DNA of 60,733 nucleotides from Alphaproteobacteria bacterium (GTDB taxonomy: Bacteria > Pseudomonadota > Alphaproteobacteria > Rhizobiales > JAJFHC01). Numbering within the stretch: the stretch's first letter is position 1; each line of letters begins with the position of its first letter. The position numbers were made by a program, and so were the translations under genes. Positions 25,726-34,968 of this stretch are shown piece after piece. The notes beneath the pieces are model-generated. The model searched no databases. It saw nothing but the letters and a program-made list of their open reading frames with translations, and had not been told where the DNA came from. The stretch covers positions 1-60,733 of the forward strand of contig JAJFHD010000049.1 in NCBI GenBank assembly GCA_021775805.1, read 5' to 3'.

Positions 25726-26467
25726 CGTCTGGGAAAAAGTTTCCCTGCCTGTTTCCCGCTAAACCTGTGTACCCCAAGACACGAAGCGTTGCGCCGAGCG
25801 CATGGAGCGCGCCGAGGCCAGCCAGGGCCAAGCCTTTCTCGGTATCGGAAACATCACCCTGTTTTCCAAGATAGGCTTCCCCGGCATCCGGGTCGACAAT
25901 CCGTGCCACACACCACTCGATGATCTCAAAGCTGGCGCTGAACGTGAAGATGAAGGCCAGCGCCCCCACGCCGGCCAGCCTTCTGGTTCACGAAATTGCC
26001 CGGAGCACCACTTCCCGCATCGGATAGAGGATTAGCACGCCGAAACCAAAATGGATCTGCCTGTCATAGTGGTTTCTGGTGAGGTCGAATACGTCCCTGA
26101 GCCAGAAGCCCAAAGGCACTTCGGAGTATGTGTAATGGGCGCCAACGACATGCAGGCTCATGAAGATGAAGATCAGAACGTAGAAAACATCTGGCAAAGG
26201 AAAGCGCCTCTAGGTGGCTATCAACAGGCTGAAAGCCAACACCGCCAGCATGTTCTCCAGAAACCGGTCAAACGGATACACGGGGTCTTTGGCCGTAAGT
26301 GTCCAGACTCCCACGTAGCCGACCGGCAATACTTCTGGCAGTGAATTCCATTTCAATCTGCCGTCTTGTGGGGCTGATATCCTGGACGTCATTGGATGGC
26401 CGCGGATCAATGCATCATGAACACCGGAACATTCATGTTCCCGGGTAGTGTCAAAGGTCTTTCGCAC
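25706..26467 (-). pseudogene. YjdF/DUF2238-like membrane protein, broken by two stops
   Basis: Three consecutive segments in one reading frame together match a YjdF-type inner membrane protein. They include the LENMLAVLAFSLLIAT segment, VGAHYTYSEVPLG, and GALAFIFTFSASFEIIEW followed by AYLGKQGDV. A TAG at 26210-26212 falls where an aromatic residue normally precedes RRFPL, and a TGA at 25988-25990 separates the last part. Both are in-frame substitutions, not frameshifts. TGA is an ordinary stop elsewhere in the window, so recoding is unlikely. The upstream boundary is uncertain; MTSRIS near residue 26 is a possible original start. Confidence 0.75.
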
Positions 26468-26544
26468 ATTTCACCGAAAATTACGGCGAATTGGCTATGC
26501 AAATCTCAATCTGCGGAGAAGAAATGTGAGAAGTCCATATGCGC

Positions 26545-26611
26545 TGCCTTCCAAAAGGCGAGCAATGAAACGGAGACATTCATCCATTGGCTTACACTCT
26601 TTCCAAGGCAT
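26545..26611 (-). pseudogene. Tiny N-terminal fragment of an IS481-like transposase
   Basis: About 22 codons starting MPWKECKPMDECLRFIA resemble the conserved beginning of a group of IS481-type transposases (MPW...MDERLRFIA...). The similarity ends abruptly after RLLEG. It is a relic, and a chance match cannot be fully excluded at this length. Confidence 0.5.
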
Positions 26612-26766
26612 CTGGAGGCTCCCCAAATGCCAATTGTTTAAACCATGTGCCCAGTATGAAATGTCAGATATCTGTCCGGAAGGACACAACGATTTGGTAA
26701 AAAATGTTTAGTCCCACGGAGTGATGGATTCAGCATGGCTTTGATTTCATCATTTCGGGGGGATCT

Positions 26767-27465
26767 ATGGGACAGGTTTTACACGGCAGCGCCACGACCA
26801 CTCACGCCGTCAGAGCAGCGATACAGAGATCGAAAGCTACGATCGCGGAGTTGAGCGCAAAGTATAGTATGAACCCCAAAACGGTCATGAAGTGGCGCAA
26901 CCGCGCTTCGGTGGAAGATCTGGCGATGGGGCCGAAAGAGGTCCGCTCCACTGTATTGAGCGATACCGAGGAAGCGCTCTGCGTGGCGTTCCGGAAGCCT
27001 ACCCTGCTACCTCTGGATGATTGCCTCTAGCCCTGCAGGCAACGGTGACGCATCTGACCCGTTCCTCGCTGCATCGCCTGTTCCAGCGCCATGGCATCTC
27101 CCGCCTGCCGCAACCGGACGGTGACAAGCCGAAGAAGAAGTTCAAGGTCTATCCCATCGGCTACTTTCACATCGATATTGCGGAAGGGCGCACGAGCGAA
27201 GGCAAGCTGCACATGTTCGTGGCCATTGACCGGACAAGCAGATTTGCCTTCGTGGAACTGCACGAGAGAGCCACGAGACGGATCGCCGGCAATTTCCTGC
27301 GTCATCTGATCGAAGCAGTTCCCTACAAGATCCACACAGTACTCACCGACAATGGCACCCAGTTCACCACGCCCGGCAACGCGGCGTCCGCGGCGCCACT
27401 CATCATGGAGGCGCTCGACAGAGGAGAAACTATCCGGGTGCATTCTCTCAAGTATGCCTGTGCAT
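26767..27465 (+). pseudogene. IS481-family transposase, frameshifted and truncated
   Basis: The first part (26767-27029) has the helix-turn-helix start GQVLHGSATTTHAVRAAI and ends at LLPLDDCL before a stop. The sequence resumes in another frame from 27021 as ALQATVTHLTRSSLHRLF. Restoring one base in the TAG at about 27027-27029 would give Tyr-Ala and rejoin the frames, so a single-base deletion is the likely lesion. The DDE core shows Asp in YFHIDIAE and Asp in VLTDNGTQF. Homology stops near LKYACA, before the catalytic Glu, so the C-terminus is lost. Confidence 0.85.
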
Positions 27466-27736
27466 CGATTCAGAAAGAGTCCATTCCATCACTCTGCGGG
27501 ACCAAACAGCTAGCGCGCCGAACCAGACTCGTCCAGTCGGCTGCACCAAGGCGATGTGTTATTGGGGTTAACAGGCCGCCAACTCCACGAGCAACCTTGC
27601 CATCTGTGGACTGGCTGGCCTACCCTTTGGGGCGGGCCAGCCCGCCGCCGGTCCTGGACCATGCCAAATCCTGGCTCAGGAATTGGACCACCAAAGAGCC
27701 TCGGTTACTGCAGGCGAACCCCAGAAGGAATGCGAA

Positions 27737-28468
27737 GTGAATCCCAATAGGCGGTTGGACCGGGTACTCGTCAAGTTAGCCAACTCGTCCTTCGTTCAGC
27801 GTGCGTGGTGGAAGTTGAACGCTCGAGGATGGGGCACCTGGAGGGTTCTGATTCCGGTTGAGGAGTTCGAAACGTGCCTGGCAGAACTGATCTACACCCT
27901 CGAGCAGCATGTCGAAGGCAATGACTTTGGCGATTATCTCGAATTTGGCGTCAGTCGGGGGACGTCGATGATAGGCGCTTACCGCGCATTTCAGGAGGCA
28001 GGACTGAAAGAATCGCGTTTTGTTGGTTTCGACTCATTCAAGGGTCTGCCGCGCGAAGCGAAACACGAAGGCTGGACGCCGGGCCAGTATTCTTCCACGC
28101 AGACAGCAACATTGAATCATCTGCGTGCGCAAGGCCTTGATATGACCAGGATTGAACTTGTCGCTGGTTGGTTCAAAGATACATTGAACGATGCAACCCG
28201 GCAGAAACTTTCCATTCACAAGGCGAGTCTAATCATGATTGATTGTGATATTCAATCCTCCACAAGAGACGCGCTTAATTTCTGCATTCCCTGCATCAAA
28301 GATTATGCAATAGTTTTGTTTGATGACTGGGGTAGCGCCGTCAGTCGAGGGATTGTCGGCCAAAAAGAGGCGTTCGAAGAATTCCTGGCGGCCAATCCAT
28401 CATTCAAGGCAACGTCCCTCAAGTCTTACTCGCCAAACGCCATGGTTTTTCTGCTTAACCGAAGCTAA
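27737..28468 (+). CDS. TylF/MycF-type class I SAM-dependent methyltransferase
   Basis: A 243-residue protein like the macrocin O-methyltransferase family. The SAM-binding start DYLEFGVSRGTSM (about residue 66), FVGFDSFKGLP and the metal-linked acidic stretch IMIDCDIQ then LFDDWG are visible. Related enzymes methylate sugar hydroxyls, and homologues occur in polysaccharide clusters. The GTG at 27737 is favoured because AGAAGGAA lies upstream; 27683 is an alternative without such a site. The 270 nt between it and the IS481 relic is unassigned. It may be a surviving member of the polysaccharide cluster represented by rmlBC and the glycosyltransferase. Confidence 0.8.
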   Translation: MNPNRRLDRVLVKLANSSFVQRAWWKLNARGWGTWRVLIPVEEFETCLAELIYTLEQHVEGNDFGDYLEFGVSRGTSMIGAYRAFQEAGLKESRFVGFDSFKGLPREAKHEGWTPGQYSSTQTATLNHLRAQGLDMTRIELVAGWFKDTLNDATRQKLSIHKASLIMIDCDIQSSTRDALNFCIPCIKDYAIVLFDDWGSAVSRGIVGQKEAFEEFLAANPSFKATSLKSYSPNAMVFLLNRS

Positions 28469-28645
28469 GAAATGATTCATTTTTGAGCCCATGCAAGATG
28501 GATCTTATCGCCTGTTCGTCATCAAATGAAACGGGACATATTACAGGCTGACCCATGGCATCATTCGACCGCACCGAAGCGTGTATTGACGTACTCAACG
28601 TAAGTGCCCGGTGAGCCCGCCCTGCCTTTGAACGGTAGTGAGCGC

Positions 28646-28675
28646 TAATGTCCATTAGCGATTAAATGGACATTA
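28646..28675. repeat. Perfect 11-bp inverted repeat
   Basis: TAATGTCCATT (28646-28656) and AATGGACATTA (28665-28675) are perfect inverted arms around 8 nt. It lies 12 nt before the IS66 tnpA relic, so it may be part of that element's left end; it could equally be a terminator or operator. Confidence 0.5.
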
Positions 28676-28687
28676 TCGGAGTGGTTT

Positions 28688-28967
28688 GTGGCGAAGCGGC
28701 GCAGGCGTCGAGACTGGGGTGATGACGAGAAGGCGATGCTCTGGCGCGATTGATCGAAAGGGCGAACATTCTGTCCGGTACCGGTCCGAATACAACGGCT
28801 GGGTGCACGCCGATGGCTATGCCGGCTTCAATGGATTGTTTGCAGATGCTCGAGCTTCGGAAGTTGCCTGCATGGCTCATATCCAGCGCAAGTTTGTAGA
28901 TGTCCAGCAATCCCACGGTTCAGCCATTGCCGAAGAAGCCATCAGACGCATTGCCATGCTCTATGTG
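28688..28967 (+). pseudogene. IS66-family relic: tnpA start fused to an internal tnpC segment
   Basis: From GTG 28688 one frame gives VAKRRRRRDWGDDEKAML, the conserved start of IS66 TnpA. From about 28745 another frame gives DRKGEH, then VHADGYAGFNGLF and SEVACMAHIQRKF, which is the middle of IS66 TnpC including a catalytic Asp region. The intervening tnpA end, tnpB and tnpC start are missing, so one internal deletion explains the join. It ends where rmlB sequence begins (about 28968). Confidence 0.75.
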
Positions 28968-29179
28968 TTAAGTTTCAGGACGTTGTCCAGATCCGCACGA
29001 GTGCAGACGTCTGCCTGCTCGAAGATGTAAAGAGGGTCATTGGCCACCGATTCAACATTCTCAAGACAGGCGGCATACGTGAGCGCATCAAGGTTGATGA
29101 CCGCATGGCCGCGTGCCACGGCCACGCGTACGACCGACGAACCAATGAAGCCTGCGCCTCCGGTTACCATAATGCGCAC
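28968..29179 (-). pseudogene. rmlB: rmlB fragment (dTDP-glucose 4,6-dehydratase N-terminus)
   Basis: The first about 65 codons encode a GxxGxxG NAD-binding start (MVTGGAGFIGSSVVR), NLDALTYA and an ADVCTRADLDNV segment typical of RmlB. The frame then runs into the IS66 relic and stops, removing more than 80 percent of the enzyme. The GTG start at 29179 follows GAAGGAT and lies 4 nt after the rmlC stop, so rmlC-rmlB was once an operon. Confidence 0.75.
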
Positions 29180-29183
29180 AGGA

Positions 29184-29744
29184 TCATCCTTCGTATTTGA
29201 ACGGAGATTTGAAGCCTCGAAATGACCGTGCGGCGGCATCATTGTCCGAGATAATCGCCGCCAGAGGATCAATCCCCCAGTCGATTCCAATATCCGGATC
29301 ATCGAAACGAACCGCCAGGTCATGTGCGGGTGCATAGTAGTTTGTGGTCTTGTAGATGATCTCGGTTTCGGGTTCTCGGGTGACGAACCCGTGCAGGAAT
29401 CCCGCCGGGATGAGAACCTGTCTGCCGTTCTCAAAAGACAATATCTCACTGCTCCATTGTCCATAGGTCGGTGATCCGACACGGATATCAACCGCCACGT
29501 CTAGAAATCGACCCCTGCCGCATCGGACCAGTTTACACTGCCCATAAGGGGGTGATTGGACATGAAGTCCTCGAACCGTACCTGTGTGTGTCGAAACTGA
29601 ATGATTATCTTGCACAAAGTCGAAATCGAATCCCTGATTGGCCAGTTCCCGCCTGTTCCAGCTTTCACTGAAGAATCCGCGTTTGTCCTCGAACCGGCGG
29701 GGCATGATAACGACAACGCCGCTCAATGATGTTTTCCTGATCAT
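29184..29744 (-). CDS. rmlC: dTDP-4-dehydrorhamnose 3,5-epimerase
   Basis: A 186-residue full-length RmlC. The cupin-fold enzyme epimerises C3 and C5 of dTDP-4-keto-6-deoxyglucose in dTDP-L-rhamnose synthesis. Key segments are RGFFSESWNRRE, the catalytic His in VRGLHVQ, VDIRVGSPTYGQW, PAGFLHGF and the Tyr in YKTTNYYAPAHD. The next gene rmlB is truncated and no rmlA or rmlD lies in the window, so this copy may be a non-functional survivor or depend on genes elsewhere. Confidence 0.9.
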   Translation of the reverse strand: MIRKTSLSGVVVIMPRRFEDKRGFFSESWNRRELANQGFDFDFVQDNHSVSTHTGTVRGLHVQSPPYGQCKLVRCGRGRFLDVAVDIRVGSPTYGQWSSEILSFENGRQVLIPAGFLHGFVTREPETEIIYKTTNYYAPAHDLAVRFDDPDIGIDWGIDPLAAIISDNDAAARSFRGFKSPFKYEG

Positions 29745-30092
29745 GAAATGACCTGCATAGCGTTTTATGCGAAACCCGTGAAGCGTGACATAGCGGCAAA
29801 TTAGATAGTGGCGCCTTTGCCCCGCGTTATATCACATTACGAATGTGTAACAGGCGTGCGATCTCAGAGTCCGCGGCCTCCGGGGAAATCCATGTCCGCA
29901 GAAGTGCCGGACAAGGTTCTGCTGCCCGGGCCGCCTGGTATGGGTGCTGTTTGAGTTTGAGGTCTGAACTCTGGTGTGATGTGCTTCTTGAAAACCCACT
30001 ACCTGAATGCCTTCGCGCAAAAGGGCACAAAGACGGTAACCTCTTTCCAAAGCTTGTTCGATAGGGTACCTGCGTAACTGGGGAGCCTGACC
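29745..30092. other. 348-bp gap between rmlC and the oxidoreductase
   Basis: No gene is supported. CACATT and AATGTG form a short inverted repeat around ACG at 29833-29847, a possible operator. GGGGAG at the right end is the ribosome-binding site of the next gene. The frames open on both strands show no family resemblance. Confidence 0.4.
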
Positions 30093-31319
30093 ATGCCAAC
30101 TTCTGACAAGCGTTTCACGTCTCGTGGCAACGAGTTACGGACGCCGATCCGGATCGGGATCATTGGAACCGGATTTGTCATGCGCAATTTCGTTGCCGAA
30201 GCAACGCGGCGCACAAACTATCAGATAGCCAAAGTGCTGACGCGCCGGAAACTCAAAAGTTGGGCCGGATATACGTTCGATGATGTACTAACCAACGATA
30301 CAGACGAACTGATTGACGCGAGTGACGTGGTGTTTGAATCAACCGGTCACCCGGTCTATGCGGCGACAACGATCGGCAGGGCCTTGGAGGCCGGCAAGCC
30401 GGTTGTCACCCTCAACGCCGAATTTCACGCAACCGTCGGATCCTATTTTGCCGACCACGGTCTGTTGACTGAAGCTGAAGGTGACCAACCGGGAAGTCTG
30501 GCGGCCCTGCATGCCAATGCCCTTCAGGCGGGGCTGCGGCCACTGGTCTATGGAAACTTAAAGGGATTTTTGAACCTCCGGCCCAGCCGCGAAGAAATGA
30601 AACACTGGGCGGACAAACAAGGATACAGCCTCGACAAGGTGACATCATTCACAGATGGGACCAAACTACAGATGGAACAATGCCTCGTTGCCAACTGGTT
30701 TGGTGCGACGATCGCCGCACAGGGCATGACCGGTCTTCCAGCCGGCGATGTTTCCGGCGGTGCGATTGAGCTCGCCCGACTGGCTGCCGAAATGGGGCAG
30801 CCGATCGTCGACTATCTTATTGGCAGCAATCTGCCTCACGGTGTCTTTATCAGCGGCACGCATGACCCGCAGCAGGCCGGCGCCCTACGCAATTACAAGA
30901 TGGGAGACGGGCCCAGCTACGTGATGCAGCTGCCACAATGCCTTGGCCATCTGGAAGTTTTCAAAACGATTGATGATGCGGTTCTTGGAGGCAAGGGCTT
31001 GCTCAACAACGGATCGCAGCCACAGATCAGTGTAGCGGCGGTTGCCAAGCATGATCTCAAGCGAAATGATTTCATTGCACAGGGTATAGGCAGTTTTGAC
31101 TTGCGCGGCAGCTGTGTGAAAATGGCCGACCATTCCGGTCATCTGCCGATCGGGCTTGCCGCCAATATCCGCCTTACCCGCGCGGTGGAGAATGGTCAGA
31201 TACTCACGTTCGATGATGTTGAGGTGCCGGAGAGCCTGGCGCTGACGGCCTGGCGGGCGATTGAAAATCGCGTATTCAACGAGCGTTGCAAGCCGGTACC
31301 TGTCGACATTGGCCTATGA
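30093..31319 (+). CDS. NAD(P)-dependent oxidoreductase, homoserine-dehydrogenase-like with SAF-type C-terminus
   Basis: A 408-residue protein. Residues about 18-170 form a Rossmann fold (IRIGIIGTGFVMRNFV, then DVVFESTGHPVYAA and GKPVVTLNAEF). The C-terminal part (about 320-408) resembles a SAF-type domain (AAVAKHDLKRNDFI, GLAANIRLTRAVENGQILTFDDV). Such two-domain proteins recur in polysaccharide and sialic-acid-like clusters, but their reaction is not established as far as I know. GGGGAG precedes the ATG. It overlaps the convergent glycosyltransferase stop by 6 nt. Confidence 0.75.
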   Translation: MPTSDKRFTSRGNELRTPIRIGIIGTGFVMRNFVAEATRRTNYQIAKVLTRRKLKSWAGYTFDDVLTNDTDELIDASDVVFESTGHPVYAATTIGRALEAGKPVVTLNAEFHATVGSYFADHGLLTEAEGDQPGSLAALHANALQAGLRPLVYGNLKGFLNLRPSREEMKHWADKQGYSLDKVTSFTDGTKLQMEQCLVANWFGATIAAQGMTGLPAGDVSGGAIELARLAAEMGQPIVDYLIGSNLPHGVFISGTHDPQQAGALRNYKMGDGPSYVMQLPQCLGHLEVFKTIDDAVLGGKGLLNNGSQPQISVAAVAKHDLKRNDFIAQGIGSFDLRGSCVKMADHSGHLPIGLAANIRLTRAVENGQILTFDDVEVPESLALTAWRAIENRVFNERCKPVPVDIGL

Positions 31320-33017
31320 GAAAAACCGTATGATTGCTTGGAATTCCTGTGCCAAGCAGGCATGACTCGATCTGGACCGCACATGTGCCATCCGCTCGAC
31401 GGCATCTTGCCACACACCCGTTCCATAAGTTGAGTGCACGAATTCCAAAGTGCGCAATATTTCAGCAGTGTCCCCTGAAGCCACCAGGTAAGGGTAATCG
31501 GAACCCAGATAGTGTTGTGCTTCACGATCGGATTTTTCAACGATGACCGGCGCCAGATAATGAGCGGCAATGAAGCATTTGGTCGGCGGCTTGAAGCCGT
31601 CGAAGCCGCGATCCTGTCTCAGCACGTAGTGGCAGTTGTAGTGCGGTAATCTGCGCATCCAGTCAGTACCGGAGCGCGATGTATCCACATGAAAGAAATC
31701 AACGTGCCGGGCGATCTCATTGTTGGAAACCGTATTTGACAGTTCTCCGAAATAGCCGATCCTCTGGGGTTTGACATCGATCGGAGGCGGCAGCCTTTCA
31801 TCGACCGTCGGCGGCAATTGAAACACCGGCATGTCCGGGCAGATCCGTTTCATCTCGGCGAATTGACAGATCGAACTGGCAATCAGCCCATCGAGCCGCC
31901 GCCCCATAGCTTCGTCGATCGGATCATCGTTGAATGATCCGAGCAGAATGTTGTTCTTCTTCTTCAGCGCGGCAATGTCGCCCTGGGTTGCAAACTTCAA
32001 AACGCTTTTTGACACAACGACAATGCTGTCCGAGACGTCCTGGCTGGATGTCACGGAAAAGGCATGAGTCGTGATGTGGCGGCTCAGGATACTGGCTGTC
32101 TGTGTGCTGGACAGAATGGTCGAGGCGGAAAAACGAAACTGCGGATGGGTCAGGAACACGATCGGACGGCCGTCCCGTTTATGACGAGCAGAAAGACCTT
32201 CTTTCCTCGCAGGCGCGTGCGGTTCGTCGACGGCACTTTGTTCGATTCGACGGTTCGATTCATCGACCCGTTCAGGTCTTGGTCCGTCTGCGGTGATGTG
32301 GGCTGACTTAACGCGGGCAAGTGCATCACGCGACTTTGCAAAGATGCCGTACAGAAAGTTTGGCCGCGTGCGCAACATCTGCCGCCAGTCGCAGGTCAGA
32401 TAGAACGACAACGGATCGCTGGTATCGATACCTCTTGCCGCCAACTGCCGGTGTACCGTCCGGTTGCTGAAGGACGCATGGGGTCGAAACCGGGCTTTCG
32501 AGTGGCAAAGCAGGTACTGAACAAGCGGTTCAGCGTTCGGCTCAAGTCGGTTTTTTTTCGTCGCGAAAGAAACGTCAAACCACTGACTCGGCGATACGCC
32601 GTCCAGCCATGCGCCGTTGAAATAGATCTTCAGGACAAGTGACTTGTCCTGTCCGCACCCGAGTTGGCGTGCGATAAAATCGCAATCGATCAGCGGATGA
32701 GGTGATTTGCCATCTGCGATCCCCCGCGTCAGAAAATGGTTGAGCGGATTGATGTTGGCTGCATTGATGTCAGGATTTTCTGCAAGATAGAATTTGGTAT
32801 CAAAAATGGGGTGGGGTGTCAGCCCCATTTGCCAGCCAAATTTGTCAAAATGCCATTTGCAGTCTTCCGCTGAAAGCCGGTTTTCGCCGAGTTGGCTGTT
32901 GTACCAGTCAGCGGAAAAAAGGCTGTGTCGCTCCAACTGAATCGCGAGTTCGGACTGGCCATTGGCAGCAATTCTGGTGTCATCCAGAAGTGACCGGGTT
33001 TGCATTTCTTGTAGCAA
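31314..33017 (-). CDS. Probable glycosyltransferase with N-terminal FYLxxNPD repeats
   Basis: A 567-residue protein. Residues about 30-115 hold repeats of the type FxxxWY and FDTKFYLAENPDI, then PLNHFLTRGIADGKSPHPLID, a module often attached to exopolysaccharide glycosyltransferases. Residues about 290-560 look like a GT-B fold, with RIGYFGELSN and a late KCFIAAHYLAPVIVEK segment in the donor-binding region. The start is uncertain: TTG 33017 has GAGGGGGG 4-10 nt upstream, and ATG 33005 lies 12 nt further in. It may transfer a sugar during surface polysaccharide assembly (inference). Confidence 0.65.
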   Translation of the reverse strand: MLQEMQTRSLLDDTRIAANGQSELAIQLERHSLFSADWYNSQLGENRLSAEDCKWHFDKFGWQMGLTPHPIFDTKFYLAENPDINAANINPLNHFLTRGIADGKSPHPLIDCDFIARQLGCGQDKSLVLKIYFNGAWLDGVSPSQWFDVSFATKKNRLEPNAEPLVQYLLCHSKARFRPHASFSNRTVHRQLAARGIDTSDPLSFYLTCDWRQMLRTRPNFLYGIFAKSRDALARVKSAHITADGPRPERVDESNRRIEQSAVDEPHAPARKEGLSARHKRDGRPIVFLTHPQFRFSASTILSSTQTASILSRHITTHAFSVTSSQDVSDSIVVVSKSVLKFATQGDIAALKKKNNILLGSFNDDPIDEAMGRRLDGLIASSICQFAEMKRICPDMPVFQLPPTVDERLPPPIDVKPQRIGYFGELSNTVSNNEIARHVDFFHVDTSRSGTDWMRRLPHYNCHYVLRQDRGFDGFKPPTKCFIAAHYLAPVIVEKSDREAQHYLGSDYPYLVASGDTAEILRTLEFVHSTYGTGVWQDAVERMAHVRSRSSHACLAQEFQAIIRFFS

Positions 33018-33305
33018 CTTGCCCCCCTCGTGGCCAAGGCACGTTCGATCATCGGGACCAGCCGGACATTCGGAGTGTAAATCAGAAATTGAAAACTGAC
33101 ATCGCCATCGCCGGAGAAATTAGAGATAGCGCCAATGTCCTGCAATTACAAAATTGGTCGTCGCAAGGGATGGTCTCAGCCATAGCTCCAGGTCATGATT
33201 GAGATGGTCGCTCCAGGCTATCTCGGTATTGTTACCGGGAAGAATAATAGGCCGACGTTGGAACTTACACCAACCGATTTGCTTTCTACGCCAAATAGAG
33301 GGGAA

Positions 33306-33500
33306 ATGTTCAAAAAAATTGTGTGAAATGCTGTGATTGCATTAACTTTGAGCGGTTGCGCGGGGTCATCGACCATTCCGCTTACAAGAAACGTCATTCA
33401 AATACAAACAAGGTCAGCCCACGTCTGCGGGTCTGAGGGAGCACGTCACGAACTATTTGGCCAGTTTGCAGCCCTAATCAACCTTACAACTAAAAACCCC
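33306..33500 (+). pseudogene. Small lipoprotein gene broken by an in-frame stop
   Basis: An ATG at 33306 follows AGAGGGG. It reads MFKKIV, then a TGA at 33324-33326, then NAVIALTLSGCAGSS, a lipoprotein signal with lipobox LSGC. Without the stop it would be a normal lipoprotein start. The mature part (QIQTRSAHVCGSEGAR) resembles small alphaproteobacterial lipoproteins with a conserved VCG...GA segment, but the similarity fades after about 50 residues. It is probably decayed. Confidence 0.55.
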
Positions 33501-33520
33501 CGCTCCAATGGAACGGGGGC
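33493..33520 (-). terminator. Rho-independent terminator reading leftward
   Basis: On the minus strand, arms 33511-33520 and 33498-33507 pair with one mismatch around a 3-nt loop, and the stem is followed by TTTTT. No obvious minus-strand gene precedes it, so it may mark the end of a lost or non-coding transcript. Confidence 0.65.
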
Positions 33521-34059
33521 GCAAGTAACGCTGGTTGCGGGGGCTCGATGCCACCTTTACCGAACTCGGGCAAAATGGTCGAGAACAGGGCCATAACGTC
33601 ATATCATGGGCGGATTTCTCGAAAACACACCATCTCCATTCTCACCTAGATAGTATTTAGTGAAAGGACATTGTCATGTACCAACAACGCGTAGAAGGGC
33701 CCAATGATTTGCTCCAAGCCGTAGCAGGAGAGGTTATCGTCGAACATGATCTCTTGTTGATTCACGTGTTTGATACTTGCAACTCTAATGGTCTCTTCGC
33801 CGCGCAAACCAACCAGAACAGCGGGGATCTTGTCTTCAGCCGAAGGATATCATTGATGGCCTTCTCAGAGCTTGTGCCTCGTGGCCCGGATTTATATCCC
33901 ATCTTCACTCCTTGCTGGTTGCAATGAACCAGAAATCCTCCGTAGTGCAATCCTGCAATCTGTCTCACAGCCCTTGATGACGGGCACCGGTGCGCATCGG
34001 CGGTTGAAAGCAGATCATGACTTCACAGACAGGTTGCACCGACAAATACAATTTGCTGG
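33521..34059. other. 539-bp region with only a doubtful ORF
   Basis: Nothing here is firmly coding. The 16-mer at 33551-33566 (minus strand AGTTCGGTAAAGGTGG) recurs at 60066-60081 beside tRNA-fMet. An 83-codon frame at 33676-33927 is listed separately; an overlapping minus frame (33762-33968) is equally unsupported. Confidence 0.4.
33676..33927 (+). CDS. Doubtful small hypothetical protein
   Basis: An 83-codon frame preceded by GAAAGGA at good spacing from the ATG. I recognise no domain, and it lies in a decayed region, so it may not be expressed. Confidence 0.25.
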   Translation: MYQQRVEGPNDLLQAVAGEVIVEHDLLLIHVFDTCNSNGLFAAQTNQNSGDLVFSRRISLMAFSELVPRGPDLYPIFTPCWLQ

Positions 34060-34968
34060 TCACTGCAATCGCAGGCGCGCTGCATTGGAGAATTTGGCGA
34101 CAAGATAGTCTACAAAAACCCGGACTTTGGGAGACAGGTTCCGGCGGTCTGAGAACACCATAAGGATATCAGAGTTTTCAAGACAATGTTCCGGTAGAAG
34201 GTGGACCAGACGGCCCTCCCGTAGATCGTCGGCGACCAAATAGGCAGAAAGGCGCGCCACTCCCAGACCGGCAAGAGTGGCGTAATAAACAGCATCTGCA
34301 CTGCTTGCTTCGAAGTTGCCACTGACCTGAAGTGAGAGTTTGCGATTGCCTTGAGAAAAATGCCAGTCGTTCCAGTGATCGACGGTCGCCACTGTCAGGC
34401 AATTGTGGGCTTGGAGATCTTGTGGTCCGGTTGGCGTTCCATTGACGGCAAGGTAACTCGGGGCAGCGCATATTATTCTCCGGTTGCTGATAAGCTTGCG
34501 GACAATGAGGGACTCGCCCTTGATTTGATCGCTAAATCTGATCGCCATGTCATAGCCGGTGCCGGACAGATCAATCGGCCGGTCGGTCATGTCCAGATGC
34601 AGTCGGACATCTTCATGTTCCGCCAGAAACTCAGGCAGAAGTGGCAAGATTTGGGATTTGCCGAACGCCACAGTTGAAGCGACTCTCAGGGTACCCTTCG
34701 GCCGTGCGCTCAACGACAGACCAAGAGCTTCGGCAGCACGGACGCTGGCGGAAATTTCCACACATCGGGCATGAAACGAGCGGCCTTCCTCGGTCAGGCT
34801 GATTTGTCGCGTGGATCGGTTCAGCAGCCTGATTCCTAGCCGGTCTTCAAGATCTCCAATGCGCTTGCTGACGGCGGATGGTGTCAAGCCAAGCGCCCGT
34901 GCGGCTGCGGAAAAGCTGCCATGTTCAACGACCTCGGCAAACAAGATCATCTGTTGCGCGATGTCCAT
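34060..34968 (-). CDS. LysR-family transcriptional regulator
   Basis: A 302-residue LTTR. The N-terminal winged helix reads FAEVVEHGSFSAAARALGLTPSAVSKRI, with the linker and periplasmic-binding-like effector domain following (LRVASTVAFGKSQILPLLPEF). It resembles the large group that often controls a single adjacent gene. The gene upstream is the divergent 86-codon ORF at 35119; TTGCAATGCAA at 35052-35062 between them is a possible binding site. The true target is uncertain in this decayed region. Confidence 0.9.
   Translation of the reverse strand: MDIAQQMILFAEVVEHGSFSAAARALGLTPSAVSKRIGDLEDRLGIRLLNRSTRQISLTEEGRSFHARCVEISASVRAAEALGLSLSARPKGTLRVASTVAFGKSQILPLLPEFLAEHEDVRLHLDMTDRPIDLSGTGYDMAIRFSDQIKGESLIVRKLISNRRIICAAPSYLAVNGTPTGPQDLQAHNCLTVATVDHWNDWHFSQGNRKLSLQVSGNFEASSADAVYYATLAGLGVARLSAYLVADDLREGRLVHLLPEHCLENSDILMVFSDRRNLSPKVRVFVDYLVAKFSNAARLRLQ

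Noticed and set aside
25706..26467. Possible recoding of UGA/UAG in the yjdF-like gene
   Set aside because: TGA and TAG end many intact genes in this window, no SECIS-like or other recoding signal was seen, and the surrounding region is decayed.
29827..30099. Overlapping open frames between rmlC and the oxidoreductase
   Set aside because: Neither strand shows domain motifs or translation signals; they look like chance frames in GC-rich DNA.
33762..33968. A 68-codon minus-strand frame
   Set aside because: It overlaps another doubtful frame, has no clear ribosome-binding site and matches no family I know.
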